Source: an uncultured Candidatus Altimarinota bacterium
Lineage (GTDB): Bacteria; Patescibacteriota; Gracilibacteria; CAIRYL01
Assembly: GCA_947311645.1 (NCBI GenBank)
Contig: CAMZKZ010000025.1
Span: 1-17,322, forward strand
DNA length: 17,322 nt
Direction: 5' to 3'
The notes under the pieces were generated by a model that saw nothing but the letters and a program-made list of their open reading frames with translations, had not been told where the DNA came from and searched no databases. This document shows, one piece after another, positions 7,411 to 14,955 of the stretch; the stretch's first letter is position 1; each line of letters begins with the position of its first letter. The translations under genes were made by a program, and so were the position numbers.

Positions 7411-9335
7411 AAAATTCCATCTGCATCAATTCCTGCAGCTGCATATAATTCTCTATCATTTCCAGAAAGTTGATATGCATCTACAGCACATGTTTCAAAA
7501 AATTCTGGACAAATTTTATTTTCAACACAAATATTTTTAATCGCAGAACTCAACCCAGATCGAGAATTATGATCTTCAACTGTAATAATTTTTTTTGCTG
7601 TTTTCAAAGAAGTAACAAGCGTATCATCAAATTTCTTAATACTTGAAACAATTATAATTTCAATATGTTTTCGTTTATCCGATTTTTCTCTTGCTCGTAG
7701 TGCTTCTATAGCAGTTCCTCCAATCGCGACTATTACAATTTTTTCTTGGCAATCATCTTCTGCTGTTCGCAACATTTCACACTTTCCATATTCATATTTA
7801 TATTCTGCATCAAAGAAAATATCTCCATTTTCTTTTGTTAAAACAGGTAATTTATGTCGCCCCATTCTCACATAAAAATTTCCATAATGCGTTCCTACAT
7901 ATCGAATAATCCTATCACAATGATTTGGATCTGCTGGTTCACAAATATTTGTATTAAACATTCCTAAAAAGCTTCCTGCATCTTCAAGGGCTTGATGTGT
8001 TGGACCATCAGGACCAGCACTCAACCCTGCATGTGTCGCAACCATTTTTACATTACATCTATTGATATCATTTAACCGAGCCTGATCTTTTGCACGAGAC
8101 CCCATAAAAGCTGCAAATGTTGAACAAAAAGGAACATATCCAGAAAGTGAAATTCCCCCCGAACACGATACAAGATTTTGCTCTGCAATTCCCACTTCAA
8201 TATGCTGTTCTGGTAATTCTTGTGCAACAAATTTTGTCATAACACTTCCTTGCAAATCTGCAGAAAGCGTAAGAATTTCTTTATTTTTCTGTGAAATATC
8301 AAGCAATGCTTTTCCATATGCACTTCGACAATCTGTTATAACATCTGCCTCATAAACTATTGGAGTTCCTGCATCTATATAATCAAGCGGTGTTAAATTT
8401 TCTGTAAATACATTTTCTTGTGGGAAATATGTAATTACATTTTCTCTAAAATTGTCTAAAATATTTTTTTCTTCTTCTGTAAGTTTTAATTCAGGCTGTT
8501 CCAATGCATTTTTTACATCTTCTATACGTGGTGCTTTTCCATGCCATGATGATTGTAACTCTCGCCCATCTTTTGCCATAAATTCTACCCCATATCCCAT
8601 CACTGTTTTCCCAACAATAAGTGTTGGTTTTTCTGTTTGCTCGCTTGCATTTGTAAGAGCATCTGCTATTTCCTGATGATTATGCCCATCGATTTCTAAA
8701 ACATTCCATCCACATGCTTTTCCAATTTCTACAATATCAATTTTCATTGTATCCTCAAGACTTGCTGTTAATTGCACTTGATTATAATCGACAAATACAC
8801 AGAAATTATTTAATTTTTCTTGTGCTGCAAATAAAAAAGTTTCATAGACTTGCCCTTCTTGAGCCTCACCATCTCCAATTGTTGCAAAGACCATTTCTAA
8901 ATATTGATCTTCATCTTCCGCATTTAAAAAATCTTTTTGTGCTGCAACTGCTAATCCAGCAGCCATAGAAACCCCAGAACCAAGCGGACCTGTTCCCACA
9001 TGAATACCCGGAACATGCCGATTTACATGACCTTCAAACACACTTCCCGGCTGTCGCAATGTATTTAAAACTTCTTCTTTATTTACATATCCCATTTCTG
9101 CCAATACTGCATAAATAGCTGGAGCAATATGCCCATTTGATACCACACATTTTTCACCAGTCTGAGAAATAATTTGTGTATATAAAACACTAAAAAAATC
9201 TAAATTTGAAAGAGACCCCCCAGGGTGTCCACTCTTTGCTTTCGCAACCATTTCAATAATTGACCCTCTACAGGCCTTAGAAAATGCAGAAATAAGTGCT
9301 AAATCTGCATCAGATAGTTTTTGAGTTTCAGTCAT
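7398..9335 (-). CDS. tkt: Transketolase (single-chain)
   Basis: This TPP- and Mg-dependent enzyme of the non-oxidative pentose phosphate pathway moves two-carbon units between sugar phosphates, supplying ribose-5-P and erythrose-4-P. The 645-residue protein holds both halves that some archaea and bacteria encode separately. The PP domain has SGHPGGSLS (35-43), SNGHIAPAIYA (66-76), GPLGSG (116-121) and the TPP motif GDGE (154-157) ... N185. The Pyr domain has the catalytic Glu in GIAEQN (E385) and GPDGPTHQ (441-448). A transketolase C-terminal domain follows from ~530. The start ATG at 9335 is well placed before the conserved region. There is no Shine-Dalgarno. It is transcribed away from trpA and converges on alr with 12 bases between stops. 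It stops with TAG. Confidence 0.96.
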   Translation of the reverse strand: MTETQKLSDADLALISAFSKACRGSIIEMVAKAKSGHPGGSLSNLDFFSVLYTQIISQTGEKCVVSNGHIAPAIYAVLAEMGYVNKEEVLNTLRQPGSVFEGHVNRHVPGIHVGTGPLGSGVSMAAGLAVAAQKDFLNAEDEDQYLEMVFATIGDGEAQEGQVYETFLFAAQEKLNNFCVFVDYNQVQLTASLEDTMKIDIVEIGKACGWNVLEIDGHNHQEIADALTNASEQTEKPTLIVGKTVMGYGVEFMAKDGRELQSSWHGKAPRIEDVKNALEQPELKLTEEEKNILDNFRENVITYFPQENVFTENLTPLDYIDAGTPIVYEADVITDCRSAYGKALLDISQKNKEILTLSADLQGSVMTKFVAQELPEQHIEVGIAEQNLVSCSGGISLSGYVPFCSTFAAFMGSRAKDQARLNDINRCNVKMVATHAGLSAGPDGPTHQALEDAGSFLGMFNTNICEPADPNHCDRIIRYVGTHYGNFYVRMGRHKLPVLTKENGDIFFDAEYKYEYGKCEMLRTAEDDCQEKIVIVAIGGTAIEALRAREKSDKRKHIEIIIVSSIKKFDDTLVTSLKTAKKIITVEDHNSRSGLSSAIKNICVENKICPEFFETCAVDAYQLSGNDRELYAAAGIDADGILRKI

Positions 9336-9364
9336 GAGATAAAAAAGTAATAAAAAAGAGATAA

Positions 9365-9403
9365 ATTATAATGATTTTATCATAAATCGCCCCTGTTACT
9401 CAA
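9365..9403 (-). promoter_or_regulatory. Probable promoter of tkt
   Basis: Reading the minus strand, TTGAGT (9398-9403) is followed by 18 bases and TAAAAT (9374-9379). A perfect TATAAT lies just downstream at 9365-9370 but lacks a -35 at standard spacing. One of the two -10 boxes is probably used; the leader would be about 25-35 bases. Confidence 0.45.
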
Positions 9404-9499
9404 TTAAAAAACATGCTAATCTTCTTGTACAAAAGAAAGAAGTATTCATGATTTTCTCTCACTCTTTCTCTATGAAAACAATCTTTTTATATAAAAAAA

Positions 9500-10282
9500 A
9501 TGTCTCGAATTGAAACACAAAATGAAATTATAGCAGAAGAAAATAGAATTGGAGTAATGACTCATGTAATTGTCGGATATCCAAATATACAAGCAACCGA
9601 AGATTTAGTATGTACTATGGCTGAAAATGGTGCCGATTTTATAGAATTACAAATCCCTTTTTCAGACCCTGTCGCTGATGGACCAACTATTTTAAAAGCA
9701 TCGCAAATTGCTCTCGATAATGGAACAACTGTAGACGATGCATTTACACTTGCAAAAAATTTACGACAAAAAGGGGTTACTATTCCATTATTATTCATGA
9801 CATATGCTAACATTGTGAATACATATGGAATTGAAAAATTTGCAGAAAAAAGTGCAAAAGTAGGTATTGATGGATACATCATTCCAGATTTGCCATTTGA
9901 TACAAAAGAAGGACAAAAATTATTTGAAATTTCAAAACAATACGGACAAGAAATGATTCCCCTTTATGCTCCAACAATGAACGATGAACGATACGAATTC
10001 TTAAGCAAACATGCACAAAATATCATTTATGCAGTGTCTCGAACGGGAGTAACTGGAACAAAAGGTACAAATTCTGAAACCGATTTAGATATATATTTAC
10101 AGAAAATTAAAAATTCGACATCTCAAAAAACACGAATAGCACTTGGATTTGGAATTCAAAGCCATGAACAAATTAAAAATTTAAATAACACCGTAGATAC
10201 TGTTGTAATTGGTTCACATTTAGTACAAGTATTCGATGAAAAAGGAAATGATGGAGTTGCAGAATTTTTACAAAAAATATAA
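9500..10282 (+). CDS. trpA: Tryptophan synthase alpha chain
   Basis: This TIM-barrel protein splits indole-3-glycerol phosphate into indole and glyceraldehyde-3-P, normally while bound to TrpB. It is 260 residues, close to the family norm. The catalytic acids fall at the classical positions: E49 in FIELQIPFSDP and D60 in VADGP (the usual residue after EL is Gly, here Gln51). The flexible loop SRTGVTG is at 180-186 and the phosphate-binding ALGFGI at 214-219, with IGSHLV near 237-242 in place of the usual VGSA. No trpB or other trp gene is in the window; neighbours are tkt (divergent) and lepA (convergent). The gene may serve indole supply with a distant TrpB. No leader peptide with Trp codons precedes it. 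The start ATG follows an A-rich tract with no Shine-Dalgarno. Confidence 0.95.
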   Translation: MSRIETQNEIIAEENRIGVMTHVIVGYPNIQATEDLVCTMAENGADFIELQIPFSDPVADGPTILKASQIALDNGTTVDDAFTLAKNLRQKGVTIPLLFMTYANIVNTYGIEKFAEKSAKVGIDGYIIPDLPFDTKEGQKLFEISKQYGQEMIPLYAPTMNDERYEFLSKHAQNIIYAVSRTGVTGTKGTNSETDLDIYLQKIKNSTSQKTRIALGFGIQSHEQIKNLNNTVDTVVIGSHLVQVFDEKGNDGVAEFLQKI

Positions 10283-10374
10283 GCAAATATACGTGAATAT
10301 AAAATATGTGCTTATATTAGGGTTTTATAACATCTCTTCCCCTATAATTCTAACGATACACCCCTATTGATATA

Positions 10375-10935
10375 CTAAAACCAATCGTTTAGTGTTTTTG
10401 GTACTGGAACTTTTTCAACGATTGAATCAAGTAGAGCTTCAACTCCTTGCCCTGTTTTTGCTGAAACCTGTAAAATCTCTTCTTTTGGAACTCCAATAAT
10501 ATTTTCAATTTCTGTTCCTACTCGCTCTGGATCTGCAGCAGGTAAATCAATTTTATTTAAAACAGGAATAATTTCTAAATCGTTCTCCATTGCAATATAT
10601 AAATTTGCAAGCGTTTGTGCTTCAATTCCTTGTGATGCATCGACCACTAAAATCGCACCTTCGCAGGCGGCGATTGATCGTGAAACCTCATATTGAAAAT
10701 CCACATGCCCAGGAGTATCAATCAGATTTAACATACACCCTTTCCAATGCATTCGCACTGGTTGTAATTTAATTGTAATTCCTCGCTCTCGTTCTAAATC
10801 CATTCCATCTAAAACTTGAGACTGCATTTCTCGCTTTGTAAGCGTTCCTGTTATCTCTAGCATTCTATCTGAAAGTGTCGATTTTCCATGGTCAATATGT
10901 GCAATAATTGCAAAATTTCTAATTTTTTTACTCAT
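10375..10935 (-). CDS. lepA: LepA (elongation factor 4) GTPase domain only; C-terminal two thirds missing
   Basis: LepA is a translational GTPase of about 600 residues, but here only 186 are encoded. The G domain is intact and every motif is present: G1 AHIDHGKST (12-20, the LepA form), G2 RGITI (51-55), G3 DTPGH (73-77), G4 NKID (127-130) and G5 SAK (158-160). The frame ends in TAG right after the helix leading to domain 2 (VPVPKTLNDWF). The remaining 92 bases before the trpA stop encode nothing LepA-like in any frame. Domains 2-4 and the LepA-specific C-terminal domain, needed for ribosome binding, are absent. It could be a decaying remnant, the result of a deletion, or a retained stand-alone GTPase. 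Codon use matches its neighbours and there are no internal stops. It has its own promoter. Confidence 0.88.
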   Translation of the reverse strand: MSKKIRNFAIIAHIDHGKSTLSDRMLEITGTLTKREMQSQVLDGMDLERERGITIKLQPVRMHWKGCMLNLIDTPGHVDFQYEVSRSIAACEGAILVVDASQGIEAQTLANLYIAMENDLEIIPVLNKIDLPAADPERVGTEIENIIGVPKEEILQVSAKTGQGVEALLDSIVEKVPVPKTLNDWF

Positions 10936-10959
10936 TTATTTTTTTTATATAATACATCT

Positions 10960-10989
10960 ATTCTAACAGTTTTATACTATTATTATCAA
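10960..10989 (-). promoter_or_regulatory. Sigma70-type promoter of lepA fragment
   Basis: On the minus strand TTGATA (10984-10989), an 18-base spacer and TAGAAT (10960-10965) precede the lepA ATG by 24 bases. The predicted leader is under 20 bases. A good promoter argues that the shortened lepA is still transcribed. Confidence 0.6.
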
Positions 10990-11006
10990 TTCATTATCTT
11001 CTTACT

Positions 11007-11077
11007 CTCTTTTATTCTCTTTTATTCTCTTCTACTTCTCTTTTACTATTATTGTACTATTATTTTACTATTATTCT
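11007..11077. repeat. Back-to-back short tandem repeats at the lspA 3' end
   Basis: Two perfect 10-base units CTCTTTTATT (11007-11016, 11017-11026) are followed by degenerate copies to about 11044. Three 11-base units ACTATTATTNT then follow (11045-11055, 11056-11066, 11067-11077), differing only at the tenth base. The 11-base array supplies the last codons and the stop of lspA; the 10-base array lies in the lspA-lepA gap. Such arrays arise by replication slippage. Confidence 0.8.
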
Positions 11078-11573
11078 TGCCTGACTTTTGAAGCACAGAT
11101 CCACCCCATAGACACAAGACTACTCCAACAAAAATAGCAATATCTGCAATATTAAAAATAGGAAAAGAAAAAGTATAATATATATCGTGATAGAAAAAAA
11201 GAAAATCTGTCACATGTCCATCTATAATTCGTTCCCATAAATTTGAACTTGCACCTGCAAGCAAGAGGGTAATACCCCATCTTTCGCTCATAGCAATATC
11301 TTCAAAATAATATACCCCCCAATACAAAATTCCAACAAGCAATACAACTCCAGAAAAAATTTGTAAAAAATAAGGAAGAGGAAAAGAAAATGCAACCCCT
11401 GTATTAAATGCTAATTGTAAAGAAAAAAAATGGGAAATAATTTCTATACCGCTCCCTTCTTGTAAGAAATATTGCGCCAAGATTTTTGTAACACTATCAA
11501 GAAAAAAGAGAATACAAAAACCCCAAATATATTGAGGATATAATACGAGCAATGTTTTGAGATTTATTCGCAT
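11049..11573 (-). CDS. lspA: Lipoprotein signal peptidase (signal peptidase II)
   Basis: LspA is an inner-membrane aspartyl protease that removes signal peptides from prolipoproteins after lipid attachment. The protein is 174 residues with about four membrane helices. Conserved elements are LDSVTK (25-30), FNTGVAFS (56-63), SNLWER (110-115), VTDF with catalytic D123, and FNIAD (140-144) with catalytic D144. The family's NxxDR motif reads NLWER here, with Glu for Asp. The frame extends upstream to an ATG at 11669, but that start lies inside the prx terminator. I choose the ATG at 11573, which precedes the normal N-terminal helix. The last ~10 residues (GKNNSKIIVQ) are encoded by an 11-base tandem repeat, so the tail is probably variable and non-essential. 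It is followed on the same strand by the lepA fragment after 113 bases. Confidence 0.92.
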   Translation of the reverse strand: MRINLKTLLVLYPQYIWGFCILFFLDSVTKILAQYFLQEGSGIEIISHFFSLQLAFNTGVAFSFPLPYFLQIFSGVVLLVGILYWGVYYFEDIAMSERWGITLLLAGASSNLWERIIDGHVTDFLFFYHDIYYTFSFPIFNIADIAIFVGVVLCLWGGSVLQKSGKNNSKIIVQ

Positions 11574-11597
11574 AATACATACAATAAAAAGATGAAC

Positions 11598-11613
11598 AGA
11601 GTAATAATACTCT
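11598..11613. other. Small perfect hairpin in the lspA leader
   Basis: AGAGTA (11598-11603) and TACTCT (11608-11613) form a 6-bp stem with a 4-base loop, 25 bases before the lspA start. It could influence translation or be an operator; it is short enough to be chance. Confidence 0.3.
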
Positions 11614-11636
11614 ATATATACTTTAGCAGAAAAATA

Positions 11637-11670
11637 TAAAAAAAATGAGATGTAGTCTATACATCTCATT
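11637..11670 (-). terminator. Intrinsic terminator of the peroxiredoxin gene
   Basis: On the minus strand an 11-bp stem (arms 11660-11670 and 11644-11654, e.g. ATGAGATGTA on the plus strand) with a 5-base loop is followed by a run of eight T (11637-11644 as A on plus). It begins 20 bases after the peroxiredoxin stop. Confidence 0.85.
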
Positions 11671-11690
11671 ATAAATCATAAAGAAAGATA

Positions 11691-12242
11691 TTATGCTTTC
11701 CCAAGAGTTTCTTGACCTGGTTCCCATGCTATAGGACAAAGTTCTCCACTTTGAGCAGCTTTAAGTGTTCGCAGAATTTCATCTACATTTCGTCCAATTG
11801 GTAAATCATTAACGGTTGATGAATGAATTTTTCCATTTGGATCAATAATAAATGTTCCTCGAAGAGACATCCCATCATCATGAAGTACATCATAAGAAAT
11901 AGAAATTTCTTTTTGTAAGTCTGAAACTAAAGGAAAATTTAATTGACCTAAGTCTCCTTCACACCATGCTTTATGAGAATGTTCTGAATCTACAGAAACT
12001 CCAATAATTTGTGCATTTGTTTCTTCAAACGCTGAAGCTTTAGCAGAAAATTCTTTAATTTCTGTTGGACATACAAATGTAAAATCTAATGGATAAAAGA
12101 ACACAACTGCCCATTTCCCTTTATTTAACACATCTTCATACAAAGAAGTTTTTGTAAACTCTCCTTTAAAATAAGAGTTTGCAGTAAAATCTGGAGCTTT
12201 TCCAGATACTCTCGCCATAACGTATTGATCTTCAAAATTCAT
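11691..12242 (-). CDS. 2-Cys peroxiredoxin (AhpC/Prx1 type)
   Basis: This thiol peroxidase reduces H2O2 and organic hydroperoxides in the cytoplasm. The protein is 183 residues. The peroxidatic Cys is C58 in DFTFVCPTE, with T55 three residues before it; the active-site Arg is R128 in LRGTFIID. The resolving Cys is C169 in GELCPIAW. The C-terminus ends soon after (QETLGKA) and lacks the Tyr-Phe tail of hyperoxidation-sensitive enzymes, and the GGLG loop reads GDLG. It is therefore probably a robust type, which is inference. No AhpF or thioredoxin reductase gene is adjacent, so the electron donor is unknown. It is flanked by a TGTTATACT extended -10 upstream and a strong intrinsic terminator downstream, so it is likely monocistronic. 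Confidence 0.95.
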   Translation of the reverse strand: MNFEDQYVMARVSGKAPDFTANSYFKGEFTKTSLYEDVLNKGKWAVVFFYPLDFTFVCPTEIKEFSAKASAFEETNAQIIGVSVDSEHSHKAWCEGDLGQLNFPLVSDLQKEISISYDVLHDDGMSLRGTFIIDPNGKIHSSTVNDLPIGRNVDEILRTLKAAQSGELCPIAWEPGQETLGKA

Positions 12243-12311
12243 AAGAATAGAAATAATAAATATTATATGTAAAATAATTGTTTTTAATTTAAAACAGCAT
12301 TTTACTGAAAA

Positions 12312-12320
12312 AGTATAACA
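12312..12320 (-). promoter_or_regulatory. Extended -10 promoter element for peroxiredoxin
   Basis: The minus strand reads TGT-TATACT followed by TTTTTC, a TGn extended -10. No good -35 lies 17 bases upstream. It sits ~70 bases before the ATG. The same TGTTATACTTT string occurs upstream of ftsX. A second TATAAT closer to the gene is an alternative. Confidence 0.45.
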
Positions 12321-12346
12321 GCTTCCTCCCTCTTTTGATAGAGATT

Positions 12347-13822
12347 TTACGATCTATAATTTGGTGCTTCTCGTGTAATGGTTACATCATGCGGATGAGA
12401 TTCTTTAAGCGAAGCTGATGTAATTTGTACAAATTTTGCTTTCTTATGGAGATCTTGAATATTCTTCGCTCCTTGATACCCCATAGAAGATTTAATACCT
12501 CCTACCATTTGATAAATTTCTCCTTGCACAGACCCTTTATATAAAATTTGCCCTTCAATTCCTTCAGGAACAAATTTTTGATTATCACTTATATTTGATT
12601 GCCCATATCGTTCTTTTCCACCTTCTTTCATTGCCCCCAAAGATCCCATTCCTCTATACGCTTTATATGTTTTTCCATTTACATAAATAAGATCTCCTGG
12701 ACTTTCTTCTGTTCCTGCAAGTAACGAACCAACCATAATACAATCTGCACCAATAGCAATTGCTTTTGCAGCATCTCCAGAAAGCTTAATACCACCATCT
12801 GCAATTACCGCAATTCCTAGTTCTTTTGCCTTATCGGCACAATTTTTAATTGCAGAAAGTTGTGGAACTCCAATTCCTGTTACTACACGAGTTGTACAAA
12901 TTGAACCAGGACCAATCCCAACTTTTACTGCATCTACACCACATTCTGCTAAAAATTCTACTGCTTCTGGTGTTGCAATATTTCCACCAATTATTGTGAT
13001 ATCTGGATAATTTTTTCGTACATATTTTACAGTATCTCCAACCCCTTTTGAATGCCCATGTGCAGTATCCACTACAATAACATCTACCCCTGCTTCAACA
13101 ACTTTTTGCACTCGTTCTTCCATATTTTTTGCTGGACCAACCGCTGCGGCACACATCAATTTACCATCAGCAGAAATAGCTGCATCTGGGAAATCTCGTT
13201 TTTTTTCTATATCTCTTCGCGTAACCATTGCCTTTAATCGCCCTTGAGGACCAACTAATAATAATTTTGAAAAACTTGACTCTTCTAATAAATCTTGTGC
13301 TTTTGAAAGCGTTATTCCATCTTCTGCAATAAATAATTTTTCCAGTGGAACCATTCGTTCAGATACATCTAAATCGGCATGTCGAGAAATAAAATATGAA
13401 CTCGCTGTAATAAACCCAACCAACGGAGTATCTAATGTTCCATCTTCTGTAACGGGAATATCTTTATACCCATATTTTGTCCGCAAGTCATATGCCTCTG
13501 AAATACTTGCATCTTGTGCAACAACAAAAGGATCCGTAATAAAACCATTTTCATAACGCTTTACTTTTTTTACCTCTGCAGCTTGTTCATCTGGATTCAA
13601 ATTTTTATGAATAACTCCAATTCCTCCTAACAAGGCCATTGCAATTGCCATTTTATGCTCTGTTACCGTATCCATAGCCGCTGACATAACAGGGATATTT
13701 AATGAGACTTTTTCTGAAAGTCGTGTTTGAACATTTGTCTGATACGGTAAAATCTCTGAATACTGAGGAGTTAATAATACATCGTCAAATGTTAAAGCTT
13801 GATCAAAAGTAAATTGATTCAT
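12347..13822 (-). CDS. guaB: Inosine-5'-monophosphate dehydrogenase
   Basis: GuaB oxidises IMP to XMP with NAD+, the committed step to GMP. It has 491 residues, the normal length. The N-terminal LTFDDVLLTP (10-19) and MSAAMDTVTE (46-55) are diagnostic. Paired CBS domains occupy ~96-208. The catalytic loop GPGSICTT holds C309. The IMP phosphate site includes ADGGIK (341-346), and the mobile flap has KAYRGMGSLGAM (387-398). The tail ESHPHDVTITREAPNYRS is typical. The frame is open to an ATG at 13921, but the extra 33 residues are AT-rich noise and precede the conserved start, so the ATG at 13822 is preferred. No guaA is adjacent. The gene is divergent from ftsX. Confidence 0.96.
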   Translation of the reverse strand: MNQFTFDQALTFDDVLLTPQYSEILPYQTNVQTRLSEKVSLNIPVMSAAMDTVTEHKMAIAMALLGGIGVIHKNLNPDEQAAEVKKVKRYENGFITDPFVVAQDASISEAYDLRTKYGYKDIPVTEDGTLDTPLVGFITASSYFISRHADLDVSERMVPLEKLFIAEDGITLSKAQDLLEESSFSKLLLVGPQGRLKAMVTRRDIEKKRDFPDAAISADGKLMCAAAVGPAKNMEERVQKVVEAGVDVIVVDTAHGHSKGVGDTVKYVRKNYPDITIIGGNIATPEAVEFLAECGVDAVKVGIGPGSICTTRVVTGIGVPQLSAIKNCADKAKELGIAVIADGGIKLSGDAAKAIAIGADCIMVGSLLAGTEESPGDLIYVNGKTYKAYRGMGSLGAMKEGGKERYGQSNISDNQKFVPEGIEGQILYKGSVQGEIYQMVGGIKSSMGYQGAKNIQDLHKKAKFVQITSASLKESHPHDVTITREAPNYRS

Positions 13823-13872
13823 AAAATATAAGGAAAGTGAATAGTAATTTTTATTAGTAGTATTTAAGAGTA

Positions 13873-13901
13873 TTTTTACACTTTCTTTTATAAATTTGCA
13901 A
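13873..13901 (-). promoter_or_regulatory. Possible guaB promoter
   Basis: On the minus strand TTGCAA (13896-13901), 17 bases, then TAAAAA (13873-13878). The boxes are imperfect and the region is very AT-rich. The leader would be about 45 bases. Confidence 0.35.
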
Positions 13902-13959
13902 TAGATTTTTTTAATTTCCATACTATTTTATTTATTTTTCAACACAAGTATCTATTTAT

Positions 13960-14949
13960 TTGTTATACTTTCCGTATATTTTACTAAAAAATTATATTTC
14001 AAATATACTAAACACACTTGGCACACTTTTTCTTGGTTTTCTTCGAAATCCACTTTCTGCTCTTGGGTCTATAGTATCTCTTACGGTGCTCTTTTTTGTG
14101 ATGTTTCTTTCTTTGATGTTCATGTCTTTTACATTACAAGCATCTCAATCTGCACAAGAATCCATTAAAATAACATTTTTTTTAAAAGAAGAGAGTAAAC
14201 AATATAAAATTGCGAACCTAAAAGCGAAACTCTTAAATATGAAAACAGAGCAAGATATTGCTTCTTTTACATATATAACGCAGGAAGAAGCAAAAAAACA
14301 ATTTTCAACTGTACAACCAGACCGATTTCTCTTTTTAGAAAAAAATCTAAAAGATCAATTTTCCCTGAGCCCAGCTTTTGTTATATCTCCCAAAAATAAA
14401 GATATTCAATCTCTTATTTACTATTTTTTACACAGCGATTTTGTAGACATAATTGATACAGAAAAACTTCAACAGTCGTCGTCTCAAATTGTAGAAAAAC
14501 GAAAAACACTTGAGTTTTTAGAATTTATAAAAACAGGAGTAAGCGGTGTAATTATTGCTATTCTTCTTGGAATTTCTTTTATTATTGCCTCTTTTATTTC
14601 CTCATTATTTTATGCGCGAAAAGATGAAATTTTCATCATGAGACTTGTTGGTGCAACACATTCATATATTAGAACTCCGTTTATAATAGAAAGTATTCTC
14701 CTTACTTTTTTTGCACTTGGAGTAGGGTGGAGCATTTTTTTTCTTTTACGAAATATTGCAATTACACAACTGCTTCTTACCCTTTCGTCTCGAGAAGAAA
14801 TGATTATAATTGCACAATCTATTCAAGCAATGTGGGATACATTTATGGAAATTATCCCTTTTATACTCGGAGGAATTACTTTATTTGTTACGATTACAAC
14901 ACTCATAACAGTTGAACATTTGCTTCAAAAAAAACAAGATTTATTATAA
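13960..14949 (+). CDS. ftsX: Cell-division protein FtsX (permease-like), start uncertain
   Basis: FtsX is the membrane half of the FtsEX complex, which activates peptidoglycan hydrolases at the septum. The 329-residue frame has four membrane helices (~34-58, 192-217, 240-263, 298-320). A ~130-residue external domain lies between the first two and includes YITQEEAKKQF (105-115). The family signature RKDEIFIMRLVGAT (220-233) followed by IRTPFIIE is clear. No ATG exists upstream of the first membrane helix, so the start is a TTG at 13960 or another non-ATG codon. A TATACT at 13964-13969 could be a -10 overlapping that start, which would push initiation further in. ftsE is not adjacent, although the two usually form an operon. 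The gene is convergent with a glycosyltransferase, stops six bases apart. Confidence 0.9.
   Translation: MLYFPYILLKNYISNILNTLGTLFLGFLRNPLSALGSIVSLTVLFFVMFLSLMFMSFTLQASQSAQESIKITFFLKEESKQYKIANLKAKLLNMKTEQDIASFTYITQEEAKKQFSTVQPDRFLFLEKNLKDQFSLSPAFVISPKNKDIQSLIYYFLHSDFVDIIDTEKLQQSSSQIVEKRKTLEFLEFIKTGVSGVIIAILLGISFIIASFISSLFYARKDEIFIMRLVGATHSYIRTPFIIESILLTFFALGVGWSIFFLLRNIAITQLLLTLSSREEMIIIAQSIQAMWDTFMEIIPFILGGITLFVTITTLITVEHLLQKKQDLL
13961..13969 (+). promoter_or_regulatory. Possible extended -10 element near ftsX start
   Basis: TGT-TATACT is followed by TTCC, matching the element upstream of the peroxiredoxin gene. It overlaps the proposed TTG start, so either the promoter or that start is wrong. 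Confidence 0.3.
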
Positions 14950-14955
14950 CATGCA

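Noticed and set aside
9448..9513. Short frame upstream of trpA that could be a trp leader peptide
   Set aside because: It contains no Trp codon, overlaps the trpA start, and no alternative hairpins or T-run are present.
10283..10374. Terminator or hidden lepA remainder between trpA and lepA
   Set aside because: Only weak imperfect inverted repeats without a T-run are visible, and no frame encodes LepA domain 2 residues.
10888..11091. Plus-strand frame of 67 codons rich in Phe, Leu and Tyr
   Set aside because: It covers the lepA start and the simple tandem repeats; its composition follows from the repeats.
11574..11669. N-terminal extension of lspA from the ATG at 11669
   Set aside because: That ATG sits in the stem of the peroxiredoxin terminator, and the extra residues precede the normal LspA N-terminus.
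13823..13921. N-terminal extension of guaB from the ATG at 13921
   Set aside because: IMP dehydrogenases begin a few residues before LTFDDVLL; the extra 33 residues are AT-driven and cover the probable promoter.
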